64,000 nucleotides of DNA from Bacteroides mediterraneensis. GTDB taxonomy: Bacteria > Bacteroidota > Bacteroidia > Bacteroidales > Bacteroidaceae. The DNA is taken from NCBI RefSeq assembly GCF_025993685.1, contig NZ_DAJPEN010000001.1, positions 3,782,001-3,846,000 of the forward strand, in the 5' to 3' direction. How positions within the stretch are numbered: the first letter of the stretch is position 1; every line of letters starts with the position of its first letter. The translations under genes were made by a program, and so were the position numbers. Positions 26,937-35,486 of the stretch are shown here, in pieces. The notes below the pieces were generated by a model. The model saw only the letters and a program-made list of their open reading frames with translations, did no database searches and was not told the origin of the DNA.

Positions 26937-27920
26937 TTAATACATGATGCGCTTGAAAACGGGCGAGATAAACCACCGCTTGTACATCAGCGTAGCCAGC
27001 TGGTACACGAAGAACGCGGTAATCAATCCCACGAGGGAATCAATCAGGTAGTGCGCCTGAATGTAGACCGTGGCACAGCACAGCAACACATAGAACGGGA
27101 AAAGGATATAAGCCAGCTTCCGGTTCACACGCCAGGCCATAATCATCACAATGGTAGAGATACCCACATGCGAGCTGGGGAAAGCGGCGGTAGGGCGTTC
27201 GCCCACTTCCTGAGAGGCCTCCACCAGATTATAGAAGAATCCATGCTCATATCCGGGCCCCGGAAGCAAGAACGTATTGTGGTTGAAATAATCGCCGATG
27301 GGCGTAAAGTCACAAGCATTCACCTTGTCCATCCCAATGGCCGGGAAATAAAACTGCGGGCCTGCTACCGGCACCAGAATATAGAACAGGTAGTAAATGA
27401 AGAAAGAGGTGACCAACACAAAACAGATTTTCTCAAACCACTCAAACCGGGTCAGAAAGTAATACACCACCACAATCAGCATCATGGGATAATAGAAGAA
27501 GTAACCCATATTGAACGGCTCACTGAACCATACCGACGGACACAGCTTACTGAATTCCACGGAAGGCTGGCAATGGAAAATGGTCTGTTCGGCAGAAGCA
27601 AACAGATAATCCAAATTCGGGAACAGACGGTTGAACTCAAACGTGTCCGGATACCAGTAGGCCAGCAGTGACATCTGCACCACCATCCGGATAAAAGCTG
27701 TCAACCGGCAGGGAAATGCCTGATACAAATGAATCAGTACGAACGTCAGTACTACAATACCCAGACGTTCCAGCAACATGGTCCCCGGATGGTCCATCCG
27801 GGGATAGAGCAACAAAATCAAAATAGAGGTCAGGGCATTATAAATCAAGCTGATGCTTTCTACCGCAAACAGTCCCTTCCCACTTTCTACTCGTTCAAAT
27901 AACTTCAGTTCTATAGCCAT
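26937..27920 (-). CDS. PAP2-superfamily integral-membrane phosphatase or phosphotransferase
   Basis: A 327-residue protein with about six membrane helices. The acid-phosphatase signature is present as PSSHVGIST and, later, HYLIDSLVG, giving the conserved histidines and aspartate; the basic KxxxxxxRP part is less clear (EVGERPTAAFPSSH). Such proteins act on lipid phosphates, or transfer phosphoinositol or phosphocholine groups in sphingolipid synthesis. The layout recalls inositol-phosphoceramide synthase-type members, but the donor cannot be read from the sequence. Its start overlaps the end of the SDR gene by 10 bases, so the two are translated from one message. Confidence 0.8.
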   Translation of the reverse strand: MAIELKLFERVESGKGLFAVESISLIYNALTSILILLLYPRMDHPGTMLLERLGIVVLTFVLIHLYQAFPCRLTAFIRMVVQMSLLAYWYPDTFEFNRLFPNLDYLFASAEQTIFHCQPSVEFSKLCPSVWFSEPFNMGYFFYYPMMLIVVVYYFLTRFEWFEKICFVLVTSFFIYYLFYILVPVAGPQFYFPAIGMDKVNACDFTPIGDYFNHNTFLLPGPGYEHGFFYNLVEASQEVGERPTAAFPSSHVGISTIVMIMAWRVNRKLAYILFPFYVLLCCATVYIQAHYLIDSLVGLITAFFVYQLATLMYKRWFISPVFKRIMY

Positions 27921-28921
27921 CCTTCTTTCTTATACCAGGCAATTATTTCTTTTACACCTCTTTCCAACGGATATTCGGGCACATAGCCCAACTCTTTTTC
28001 CAGCGGGGAAATGTCACACCTCCAGTTCCGCTGCTTCATGATGCGATACTTGTCACAGTTCAATGTACTGGTCTTCCGGGCCAGCCGTCCGATATTCTCT
28101 GCCACAAACGAGATGGCTTTCAAGAGAAACAACGGACACACCACACGAACCATCCACGGATTGCCCAGCTCCTTCCGAATCAAATCGGAAAACGTGTGGC
28201 TACTGTACACTTTCCCGTCACTCACGAAATAGGCCCGGCCCGTGACATTCTTTTCAATGACCAGATAAATGGCCTGCACCAAATCTTTCACAAAAACAAA
28301 CGTGATGTCCTGACGCTTAAAGCCTGCCGCAAAATCCACATGCTGCTTTACAGACTTGGCCATCAGGAAATAATCTCGCTCCCGAGGCCCGTACACGCCG
28401 GTAGGACGGAAAATCACATACGGAAAACCGGACAAAGATTTCAGGTATTCCTCTGTATGAAGTTTGCTCAGGCCATACGCCGTATTCGGGCGGGGCGTAT
28501 CTTCCTCGCAAATGGGAGTGTAATCTTTTTCACGTATCGGTCCGAATATACTTAACGAACTAATGTAAATAAAGTTCATGGGAAGCATGTCCAAGCGCTT
28601 CAGCGTCTCAATAAAATGCCGCGTAGCCCAATAATTTCCGATTTCAAAATCGGCCTTGTCCAGGCATTTGGTCACCCCGGCACAATGAATGATGTAATCC
28701 CATTTCCCATGCAAACGTTTCTGTTCCTCCAGTTGACTGGCCAAACGGTCGGAATCAGTAAAATCCAACACCGCAAAACGAATGCGTGCATCCTGCAAAT
28801 ATTTCCGGCTGCTGGTTTTCCGCACGCCTGCCCATACCTGAAAGCCTCGTTCCAAGGCCCCTTCCACCAGAAAACTTCCGATAAAGCCACTGGCACCGGT
28901 CACCAATATATTTTTCTCCAT
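27911..28921 (-). CDS. NAD(P)-dependent epimerase/dehydratase (extended SDR)
   Basis: A 336-residue Rossmann-fold enzyme. The N-terminus MEKNILVTGASGFIGSFL has the GxxGxxG nucleotide motif; YISSLSIFG and AYGLSKLHTEEYLK supply the serine and the YxxxK catalytic pair. It resembles the 3-beta-hydroxysteroid-dehydrogenase/dihydroflavonol-reductase branch rather than a named sugar epimerase. The start at 28921 lies 4 bases after the transporter stop; an alternative 24 bases upstream would overlap that gene. It sits in a three-gene operon with a CDF transporter and a PAP2 protein. The substrate is unknown. Confidence 0.82.
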   Translation of the reverse strand: MEKNILVTGASGFIGSFLVEGALERGFQVWAGVRKTSSRKYLQDARIRFAVLDFTDSDRLASQLEEQKRLHGKWDYIIHCAGVTKCLDKADFEIGNYWATRHFIETLKRLDMLPMNFIYISSLSIFGPIREKDYTPICEEDTPRPNTAYGLSKLHTEEYLKSLSGFPYVIFRPTGVYGPRERDYFLMAKSVKQHVDFAAGFKRQDITFVFVKDLVQAIYLVIEKNVTGRAYFVSDGKVYSSHTFSDLIRKELGNPWMVRVVCPLFLLKAISFVAENIGRLARKTSTLNCDKYRIMKQRNWRCDISPLEKELGYVPEYPLERGVKEIIAWYKKEGWL

Positions 28922-28925
28922 ACGC

Positions 28926-29828
28926 TTATTTTTCTGGTTCGACATGGATACTGATATACGTATTTGCTCCGAAAGCTTCTCTTAACTTACGCTCCACTGC
29001 GGTCGCTTTCTCGTGTGCCTCGTGCAATGGAATATTCCCATCCATGCGTACATGCATGTCCATCGCATAATGACTTCCTATCCGCCGGGTACGCAGATGA
29101 TGAGGTTCTGACACCCCCTGCTCCGACAAGACAATCTTGGTAATTTCCTGTTCAATATCGTCCGGAAGCGAGCGTTCCAGCAATTCGTCCACACACGACT
29201 TGAGCTGCTTGACAGCCACCTGCACAATAAAGACGCTGACAATCACTGCCGCCAACGGGTCGAGTACCCGCCAGCTGTCGCCCAACAGGATGGCTCCTCC
29301 TATACCGATGGCCGTACCGATGGAAGAAAAGGCATCGCTGCGGTGATGCCAGGCATTGGCAATGACCGCCGGACTGTTATAACGTTTCCCGACAATACGG
29401 GTATAATGAAACAAAATTTCCTTGGATACAATGGATACAATGGCCGCTACCAGGGCAATCCAACCGGGAGACTGCAATGTCTCTCCTCTGAAAAAGCGTA
29501 CAATCGACTCCACTCCACTCCAGCAAATGCCCACGCCCACAGCCAGCAGGGCCGCACCAATCAGCAAAGTAGCCAGCGTTTCATACTTGCCATGCCCATA
29601 GTCATGGTCTTTGTCTTCCGGCTTACTGGAAATGCGTACAAAGACGATTACGATTAAATCCGTAATCAAATCCGACAAAGAATGGACCGCATCAGCAATC
29701 ATGGCCGCACTCTTGCCCCAGAAACCTGCCGCAAACTTGCAGACTACCAGCAAAATGTTCACCAGGCTTCCTACCAGGGTCACTTTGTATATCTCATGCT
29801 CGCGGACGGATGATTCAACTTCATTCAT
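28926..29828 (-). CDS. Cation diffusion facilitator (zinc/iron efflux family)
   Basis: A 300-residue inner-membrane antiporter that exports divalent metal ions, probably zinc, iron or manganese, using proton or potassium exchange. Five to six helices precede a cytoplasmic metal-binding domain (about 205-300). Metal-site motifs are ADAVHSLSDLITD and ANAWHHRSDAFSS in the membrane, plus DHDYGHGKYETL. The start at 29828 (MNEVESSV) is preceded by a perfect -7 box; an upstream ATG would cover that box. It is the first gene of the operon with the SDR and PAP2 genes. Confidence 0.9.
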   Translation of the reverse strand: MNEVESSVREHEIYKVTLVGSLVNILLVVCKFAAGFWGKSAAMIADAVHSLSDLITDLIVIVFVRISSKPEDKDHDYGHGKYETLATLLIGAALLAVGVGICWSGVESIVRFFRGETLQSPGWIALVAAIVSIVSKEILFHYTRIVGKRYNSPAVIANAWHHRSDAFSSIGTAIGIGGAILLGDSWRVLDPLAAVIVSVFIVQVAVKQLKSCVDELLERSLPDDIEQEITKIVLSEQGVSEPHHLRTRRIGSHYAMDMHVRMDGNIPLHEAHEKATAVERKLREAFGANTYISIHVEPEK

Positions 29829-29853
29829 ATCAGACTTTGTAATAAGAACGCGG

Positions 29854-29861
29854 CAAAGATA
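29854..29861 (-). promoter_or_regulatory. Predicted -7 element of the CDF-SDR-PAP2 operon
   Basis: TATCTTTG on the minus strand is a perfect TAnnTTTG, 25 bases before the CDF start codon. Confidence 0.6.
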
Positions 29862-29977
29862 ATAGTTTTTCAGCATCTTAACAGAAAAATCCGCGTTTAT
29901 TCCGTGGAATTTGCTTTCTTTGTATAATTGAACATGCCGGTTACTAAGAGAGGAGCCGGCTCTAAACTATAAACAAC

Positions 29978-32128
29978 ATGGCTAAAAAGAAAAAAGAGAA
30001 AAAAGGCGGAAAGCACCTGAAGAAAAAAGAGCTCGTAGAAATGCTGCTCAACTATTTCCGCACAAAGCCGAATGAAGCATTCAGCCTCAAGCAGTTGTTC
30101 CAAGCTCTAAAACTCACGACCCATCCGGGAAAAATGCTCTGTGTCGATGTCGTAGAGGAAATGGTGGAAGACAATTTCCTGATTGAAATCGAAAAGGGGC
30201 GCTATAAAATCAATGACAAAGGACAGATTCTGACCGGTACCTTCCAGCGGAAGAGTAACGGAAAGAACTCGTTTATCCCCGACGACGGCGGAGAACCGAT
30301 TTTCATTGCCGAACGTAACTCCGCGCACGCCATGAACAACGACAAAGTGAAAGTGTCCTTGTGTGCCAAATGCAAGAAGCGCCAGCTGGAAGGACAGGTA
30401 ATCGAGATTTTGGAACATGCCAACGAAACGTTTGTCGGCGTATTGAAAGTCTCCAAGAATTATGCCTTCCTGCTGACAGAAGCCAACACACTGGCCAACG
30501 ACATCTTTATCCCAAAGGACAAGCTGAAAGGCGGAAAGAACGGCGACAAAGCTGTAGTCCGTATCACCGAATGGCCGGAAGAGGCAAAGAACCCGTTTGG
30601 AGAAGTGATTGACATTTTGGGAAAAGCCGGCGACAATACCACCGAAATGCATGCCATCCTGGCCGAATACGGACTGCCTTACACTTATCCGCAGGCTGTG
30701 GAAGCGGCTGCTGAAAAACTGTCGGCTGAAATCACACCGGAAGACTATGCCGAACGAGAGGACTTCCGCGACGTGGTGACCTTCACCATCGACCCGAAAG
30801 ACGCCAAGGACTTCGACGACGCCCTGTCTATCCGCAACCTGAAACCGGGATTGTGGGAGGTAGGCGTACACATCGCCGACGTTTCACATTACGTGAAAGA
30901 AGGAAGCATCATCGACAAGGAGGCTGTGAAACGTGCCACTTCCGTCTATTTGGTCGACCGCACCATCCCGATGCTGCCGGAACGGTTGTGCAACTTCATC
31001 TGCTCTCTGCGACCGGACGAGGAAAAGCTGGCTTACTCTGTCATCTTCAACATGAACGACAAGGCCGAAGTGAAGAATTTCCGTATCCGCCACACCGTCA
31101 TCAAGTCCAACCGCCGCTTCACATACGAAGAAGCACAACAGATTATTGAAACGGGAGAAGGTGACTATAAGGAAGAAATTCTGGAACTGAACCGTCTGGC
31201 TCAGATTCTGCGAGAGAAACGAATGAGTGCCGGCTCCATCAACTTCGACCGTTGCGAGGTGAAATTCGAGATTGACGAAAACGGGAAACCGCTCAGCGTG
31301 TATTTCAAGGTTTCCAAGGAAGCCAACAAGCTGATTGAGGAATTCATGCTGCTGGCCAACCGTACCGTGGCCGAATACGTCGGGAAGGTACCCAAGAACA
31401 AGAAGCCGAAGGTATTCCCTTATCGTATCCACGACCTTCCGGACCCCGACAAGCTGGACAACCTGAACCAGTTCATCGCCCGCTTCGGTTACAAAATCCG
31501 TACGGGAGGCAGCAAGGTGGAGGTCTCCAAGTCACTCAACCACCTGCTCACGGAAATCAACGGCAAGAAGGAACAGAACCTGATAGAAACAGTTTCCTTG
31601 CGTGCCATGCAGAAGGCCCGTTACTCCATCTACAACATCGGACACTACGGACTGGGATTTGATTATTACACCCACTTCACCTCTCCTATCCGCCGTTACC
31701 CGGACCTGATGGTACATCGTCTGCTCACCCGCTACCTGGCAGGAGGACGGAGTGCACAGGCCGACAAATACGAAACCTTGTGCGAACACAGTTCGGCCAT
31801 GGAACAGACAGCCGCCAGTGCGGAACGTGCTTCCGTGAAATACAAACAAGTGGAATTCATGGGCGAACGTATCGGACAAGTCTACGATGGAGTCATTTCC
31901 GGAGTCACAGAATGGGGGCTTTACGTGGAAATCAATGAAAACAAATGCGAGGGCATGATTGCCATGCGTGATTTGGGCAACGACTTCTACGAGTTCGACG
32001 AAAAGAACTACTGCCTCATCGGACGCCGCCATCACCAGAAGTTCAGCCTCGGCGACCCGATTAAGATTAAAGTGGCCCGTGCCAACTTGGCCAAGAAACA
32101 GCTGGATTTTGTATTGGCTGAAGAATAA
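29978..32128 (+). CDS. rnr: Ribonuclease R
   Basis: A processive 3'-to-5' exoribonuclease that degrades structured RNA and takes part in rRNA quality control. It has 716 residues. A lysine-rich N-terminus (MAKKKKEKKGGKHLKKKE) precedes a winged-helix domain (about 25-80), cold-shock/OB domains (about 80-240), and the RNB catalytic domain with the magnesium-binding aspartates in TIDPKDAKDFDDAL. HYGLGFDYYTHFTSPIRRYP is the family signature. A C-terminal S1 domain (about 630-716) begins near GQVYDGVISGVTEWGLYVEI. All catalytic residues are present. A purine-rich GAGAGGAG lies in the leader. A -7-like TTTCTTTG is near 29915, but the promoter is uncertain. Confidence 0.95.
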   Translation: MAKKKKEKKGGKHLKKKELVEMLLNYFRTKPNEAFSLKQLFQALKLTTHPGKMLCVDVVEEMVEDNFLIEIEKGRYKINDKGQILTGTFQRKSNGKNSFIPDDGGEPIFIAERNSAHAMNNDKVKVSLCAKCKKRQLEGQVIEILEHANETFVGVLKVSKNYAFLLTEANTLANDIFIPKDKLKGGKNGDKAVVRITEWPEEAKNPFGEVIDILGKAGDNTTEMHAILAEYGLPYTYPQAVEAAAEKLSAEITPEDYAEREDFRDVVTFTIDPKDAKDFDDALSIRNLKPGLWEVGVHIADVSHYVKEGSIIDKEAVKRATSVYLVDRTIPMLPERLCNFICSLRPDEEKLAYSVIFNMNDKAEVKNFRIRHTVIKSNRRFTYEEAQQIIETGEGDYKEEILELNRLAQILREKRMSAGSINFDRCEVKFEIDENGKPLSVYFKVSKEANKLIEEFMLLANRTVAEYVGKVPKNKKPKVFPYRIHDLPDPDKLDNLNQFIARFGYKIRTGGSKVEVSKSLNHLLTEINGKKEQNLIETVSLRAMQKARYSIYNIGHYGLGFDYYTHFTSPIRRYPDLMVHRLLTRYLAGGRSAQADKYETLCEHSSAMEQTAASAERASVKYKQVEFMGERIGQVYDGVISGVTEWGLYVEINENKCEGMIAMRDLGNDFYEFDEKNYCLIGRRHHQKFSLGDPIKIKVARANLAKKQLDFVLAEE

Positions 32129-32165
32129 CGGACACCACATCCGTTCTACTATCCCATAAAAAACT

Positions 32166-32210
32166 CCCCGTTCTTCTTAAAGACCTCAGTCATGTCTGAG
32201 AAGAACGGGG
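32166..32210 (-). terminator. Strong terminator between rnr and the 41-residue gene
   Basis: A 12-bp perfect stem (CCCCGTTCTTCT at 32166-32177, AGAAGAACGGGG at 32199-32210) has a nested CTCAG/CTGAG stem inside. On the minus strand six T follow, so it mainly serves the small gene and probably also stops rnr transcripts. Confidence 0.85.
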
Positions 32211-32217
32211 ATTCTTA

Positions 32218-32343
32218 TTATTTCACTCTGCGGTTCAACTGGTTATTCGCTTTTTCCGGACGGGATTTCCCGACCCGTTTTCCACTTGTCTTTTTCTTGT
32301 GGCTCTGCTTCGCCTTGAAAGCAAAAGGATTTTTCTTGTTCAT
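32218..32343 (-). CDS. Small highly basic protein, 41 residues, possibly ribosome- or RNA-associated
   Basis: The peptide begins MNKKNPFAFKAKQSHKKK and ends NNQLNRRVK. Lysine and arginine make up over a third of it, with no hydrophobic segment. A -7 box TATTTTTG (32375-32368, minus) lies 25 bases upstream and a strong terminator follows 8 bases after the stop, so promoter, coding region and terminator form a complete unit. A start 6 bases further upstream (MVMNKK) is possible. Its composition suits nucleic-acid or ribosome binding, but I do not recognise the family. It is divergent from cysE and next to rnr. Confidence 0.7.
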   Translation of the reverse strand: MNKKNPFAFKAKQSHKKKTSGKRVGKSRPEKANNQLNRRVK

Positions 32344-32367
32344 TACCATACTGCACTGATTTTTCCA

Positions 32368-32414
32368 CAAAAATAGGATTTTATTGGATTCATCACAAAA
32401 TATCGCTACTTTTG
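32368..32414. promoter_or_regulatory. Divergent -7 elements of the 41-residue gene and cysE
   Basis: TATTTTTG on the minus strand (32375-32368) and TACTTTTG on the plus strand (32407-32414) both match TAnnTTTG and face outward, 31 bases apart. Both transcripts would have leaders of roughly 10-20 bases. Confidence 0.6.
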
Positions 32415-32431
32415 TCCATTATCAAAATGAA

Positions 32432-33349
32432 ATGTCCATGAGTCCAACTGATTACACGCATATACTGACTAAGGCCGTTGACGAACTTTCCGATAACCAA
32501 TCCTACCGGGGACTGTTCCATCAGCATCGGGAAGGGGAACCGCTCCCCTCGGGAAAATCGCTGGAACGGATTGTGGAACTGGCACGTGCCATCCTGTTTC
32601 CCGGCTATTTCGGAAACTCGACCATCAACAGCCAGACCATCAACTACCACATCGGGGTCAACATCGAAGAGCTGTTTTCCCTGCTCATCGAACAGATACA
32701 GGCCGGACTGTGCTTCGGCGTGGAAAACGAGGGACAATGTGACTGTCAGTCTCCCTGCCGGGCCACAGCGACCCAACTGGCGGCGGAGTTCATCAGCCGT
32801 CTGCCGGAAATCCGTCGCATCCTGGCCACAGACGTAGAGGCTGCCTACTACGGTGACCCTGCCGCCACGTGCTTCGGGGAAATCATCTGCTGTTATCCGG
32901 TCATCCGGGCCGTGACCAACTACCGGATTGCCCACGAACTTTACCGGCTCAATGTTCCTCTCATTCCACGAATCATCACCGAAATGGCCCATTCCGAAAC
33001 AGGTATCGACATCCATCCGGGGGCCCAAATCGGACACCACTTCACCATTGACCACGGCACAGGTGTGGTCATCGGAGCAACTTGCATCATCGGTAACCAC
33101 GTGAAGCTGTATCAGGGAGTTACTCTGGGGGCCAAGAGCTTCCCCTGCGACGAGCAAGGGAATCCTATCAAAGGCATTCCCCGCCACCCGATACTGGAAG
33201 ACAATGTGATTGTCTATTCCAACGCCACCATCCTGGGACGCATCACCATCGGCGAAGGTGCCACCATCGGCGGTAACATCTGGGTGACGGAAAGCGTACC
33301 TGCCGGTGCCCGCATCGTACAGCGGAAGAGCAAGGAAAACAAAGGATAA
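32432..33349 (+). CDS. cysE: Serine O-acetyltransferase
   Basis: It transfers acetyl from acetyl-CoA to L-serine, the committed step of cysteine synthesis, in the cytoplasm. From 32432 (MSMSPTDYTHIL) it has 305 residues; a second ATG is 6 bases on, and upstream ATGs precede the promoter. A helical N-terminal domain (about 1-170, with ADVEAAYYGDPA) precedes the left-handed beta-helix of hexapeptide repeats: DIHPGAQIGHHFTIDHGTG, VVIGATCIIGNHVKLYQGV, ATIGGNIWVTESVPAGA. The catalytic DH pair is in IDHGTGVVIG. It is the longer, EpsC-like form common in Bacteroidales. Confidence 0.92.
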   Translation: MSMSPTDYTHILTKAVDELSDNQSYRGLFHQHREGEPLPSGKSLERIVELARAILFPGYFGNSTINSQTINYHIGVNIEELFSLLIEQIQAGLCFGVENEGQCDCQSPCRATATQLAAEFISRLPEIRRILATDVEAAYYGDPAATCFGEIICCYPVIRAVTNYRIAHELYRLNVPLIPRIITEMAHSETGIDIHPGAQIGHHFTIDHGTGVVIGATCIIGNHVKLYQGVTLGAKSFPCDEQGNPIKGIPRHPILEDNVIVYSNATILGRITIGEGATIGGNIWVTESVPAGARIVQRKSKENKG

Positions 33350-33397
33350 ATCCTCGCCCAAGAACCGTTTTTCCCACTTGAGAAATCCACAAAAATA

Positions 33398-33440
33398 ACG
33401 TCCGCAGCTTCAGGAAAAAATCTCCGGAAACTGCGGACGT
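33398..33440. terminator. Bidirectional terminator between cysE and the rhamnose operon
   Basis: A 10-bp perfect stem (ACGTCCGCAG at 33398-33407, CTGCGGACGT at 33431-33440) has T-rich sequence on the minus-strand side (TTATTTTTG). It ends transcription from the rha operon and probably also from cysE. Confidence 0.8.
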
Positions 33441-33466
33441 CTAATTTAGCAAAGCTGTGAAATATA

Positions 33467-34621
33467 CTAGAAAGCCTTATGGTAAAGTGCTTCAATTTCT
33501 TCTACTGAAGTCGGACGCGGATTACCTCCCGTGCAGACATCATTGAACGCATCGATGGCCAGCTGGTGCAAATCCCCCTCTTTCACTCCAATCTCATGCA
33601 ACTTCTGCGGAATACCGATGCTCAAAGAAAGCTGGCGGACAGCTTCTACCGCTGCCTTTACCCCTTCGGCTTCGCTCATGCCAGTGGTATCCACCCCCAT
33701 GGCTTTGGCAATGTCCAAGTACTTAGGTGCAGCCGGAGATTCCGCGTTGTATTCCATGACATAAGGCAACAATAACGCATTGGCTACTCCATGCGGAGTA
33801 TCATAGTGTGCTCCCAACGGATGAGCCATAGAATGAACGATTCCCAGTCCCACGTTGCTGAATCCCATTCCGGCAATGTACTGTGCCTGCGACATGGCCT
33901 CACGAGCCACCGGATCACTGCCATTGTCTACAGCAGCTTTCAGGTGCTTGGCAATCATTTCAATGGCCTTCAGTTCGAACATGTCCGACATCATCCAGGC
34001 TCCCGGAGTAATGTAACTTTCAATGGCATGGGTCAAGGCATCCATCCCCGTTGCAGCGGTCAGTCCCTTTGGCATGGAATACATCAGCTCAGGGTCAACG
34101 ATAGCTACCGACGGAATATCGTTCGGGTCTACACACACCATTTTCTTGGTAGCCGCCTCATCGATAATCACGTAGTTAATCGTTACCTCGGCAGCCGTTC
34201 CGGCTGTAGTAGGAAGAGCGAAAGTCGGGACTGCCTTATGACGTGTATCGGCCACTCCTTCCAATGAGCGTACATCAGCAAATTCCGGATTGTTTACTAC
34301 GATACCAATACCTTTGGCCGTATCAATGGAAGAGCCGCCACCCAGTGCCACGATGAAATCAGCTCCGGAAGCCTTAAAGGCAGTCACCCCATGCTGCACA
34401 TTGGCAATGGTCGGATTGGCCTTCACATCACTGTATACTTCGTAAGGAATACCTGCCTTTTCGAACACTTCAATCACCTTATCGGCTACATGAAAACGAA
34501 TCAGGTCTTTGTCTGTCACAAAAAAAGCTTTCTTGAAACCTCTGCGAGCAGCTTCTGTAGCAATCGCTTCACGACATCCGGCTCCAAAATAGGAGGTCTC
34601 ATTCAAAATCATTCTGTACAT
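33467..34621 (-). CDS. fucO: Lactaldehyde reductase (iron-containing alcohol dehydrogenase)
   Basis: It reduces L-lactaldehyde to 1,2-propanediol with NADH, the last step of fermentative rhamnose or fucose use. The 384-residue group III alcohol dehydrogenase shows the NAD site GGGSSIDTAKGIGIV, TAGTAAEVT, TGMDALTHAIESYITPGAWM, and the iron-binding histidines in HSMAHPLGAHYDTPHG. It is the last gene of the rha operon, 29 bases after the aldolase gene, and corresponds to the oxidoreductase called rhaO in B. thetaiotaomicron. Length and motifs are complete. Confidence 0.92.
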   Translation of the reverse strand: MYRMILNETSYFGAGCREAIATEAARRGFKKAFFVTDKDLIRFHVADKVIEVFEKAGIPYEVYSDVKANPTIANVQHGVTAFKASGADFIVALGGGSSIDTAKGIGIVVNNPEFADVRSLEGVADTRHKAVPTFALPTTAGTAAEVTINYVIIDEAATKKMVCVDPNDIPSVAIVDPELMYSMPKGLTAATGMDALTHAIESYITPGAWMMSDMFELKAIEMIAKHLKAAVDNGSDPVAREAMSQAQYIAGMGFSNVGLGIVHSMAHPLGAHYDTPHGVANALLLPYVMEYNAESPAAPKYLDIAKAMGVDTTGMSEAEGVKAAVEAVRQLSLSIGIPQKLHEIGVKEGDLHQLAIDAFNDVCTGGNPRPTSVEEIEALYHKAF

Positions 34622-34650
34622 AAATTCATGGTTTAAAAGGTTAATATCTA

Positions 34651-35460
34651 TTATTTAGGAAGATGGAACACGTCCGTCAGTTCCTGCATCTGTTCTTTCG
34701 TCATTCCGTCAGGCTCGAATCCCATGCAACGGGCATTGATATAAATCTGAGCTGCTTTTGTCAACACATCAATCTGGTCGAAAGCATCCATTACGTCTGT
34801 ACCTACGGCAAACACTCCATGTTTTTCCCACATCACCACGTCATAATCGTCCAATTCTTTCAACGTAGCATCCGCCAATTCTACCGAGCTCGGCATCTGA
34901 TAAGGTACAATACCCAGTCCACGTGGACAAAATGCCTTCGTTTCCGGAATCATACTCCACAAAAGATTAGTCAGCACATCTTTTTCCAAGAACTTTTTCG
35001 TATGGCTCATAGCCACCAGTTCAATAGGATGTGTATGTACAGTCGCTTTTTTCTGACCACCTTCCGCAACCAGTGTATTGTGCACCGTCAGGTGGGAAGC
35101 CACTTCAGAAGTCGGCACCACCGGCTGGTCGGCAATAATCACATAGCTGGCGCAGTCATCACAGATACGGATTACTGAACCGTTTTCCATCGGCCAGCGA
35201 GCCAAATCACGCATACGTTTCTGAGTACCTTTGCAAAAGAAATAACAGTCTTTCAAATGCGGCAACACTGCCCCAATGGGTTTCGGCTCACTGATGGCCG
35301 GCATCTGGCGGATTTCATCATCTACAAACTCCGTCACATTAATCGTAATATTTCCACCGTTACGTTCGGCCCATCCTTTTTGCCACAAATAGCCAGCCAC
35401 TTCGGCTACCTTATTGATTTCGCGCGCCAAGCCCGAACGTCCCTCAAGAATCGATTTCAT
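34651..35460 (-). CDS. rhaD: Rhamnulose-1-phosphate aldolase
   Basis: A class II zinc aldolase that splits L-rhamnulose 1-phosphate into dihydroxyacetone phosphate and L-lactaldehyde. From 35460 (MKSILEGRSGLAREIN) it has 269 residues; a start 12 bases upstream is also possible. Zinc ligands appear in TVHTHPIELVAM and further on in WEKHGVFAVG; KGWAERNGGNITINV and FFCKGTQKRMRDLARWP are typical of the RhaD branch. It sits between the permease and lactaldehyde reductase genes with short gaps, so it is co-transcribed. In Bacteroides naming this step is sometimes called rhaA. Confidence 0.92.
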   Translation of the reverse strand: MKSILEGRSGLAREINKVAEVAGYLWQKGWAERNGGNITINVTEFVDDEIRQMPAISEPKPIGAVLPHLKDCYFFCKGTQKRMRDLARWPMENGSVIRICDDCASYVIIADQPVVPTSEVASHLTVHNTLVAEGGQKKATVHTHPIELVAMSHTKKFLEKDVLTNLLWSMIPETKAFCPRGLGIVPYQMPSSVELADATLKELDDYDVVMWEKHGVFAVGTDVMDAFDQIDVLTKAAQIYINARCMGFEPDGMTKEQMQELTDVFHLPK

Positions 35461-35486
35461 AATATTAAACATTTAACTTTTATTCT

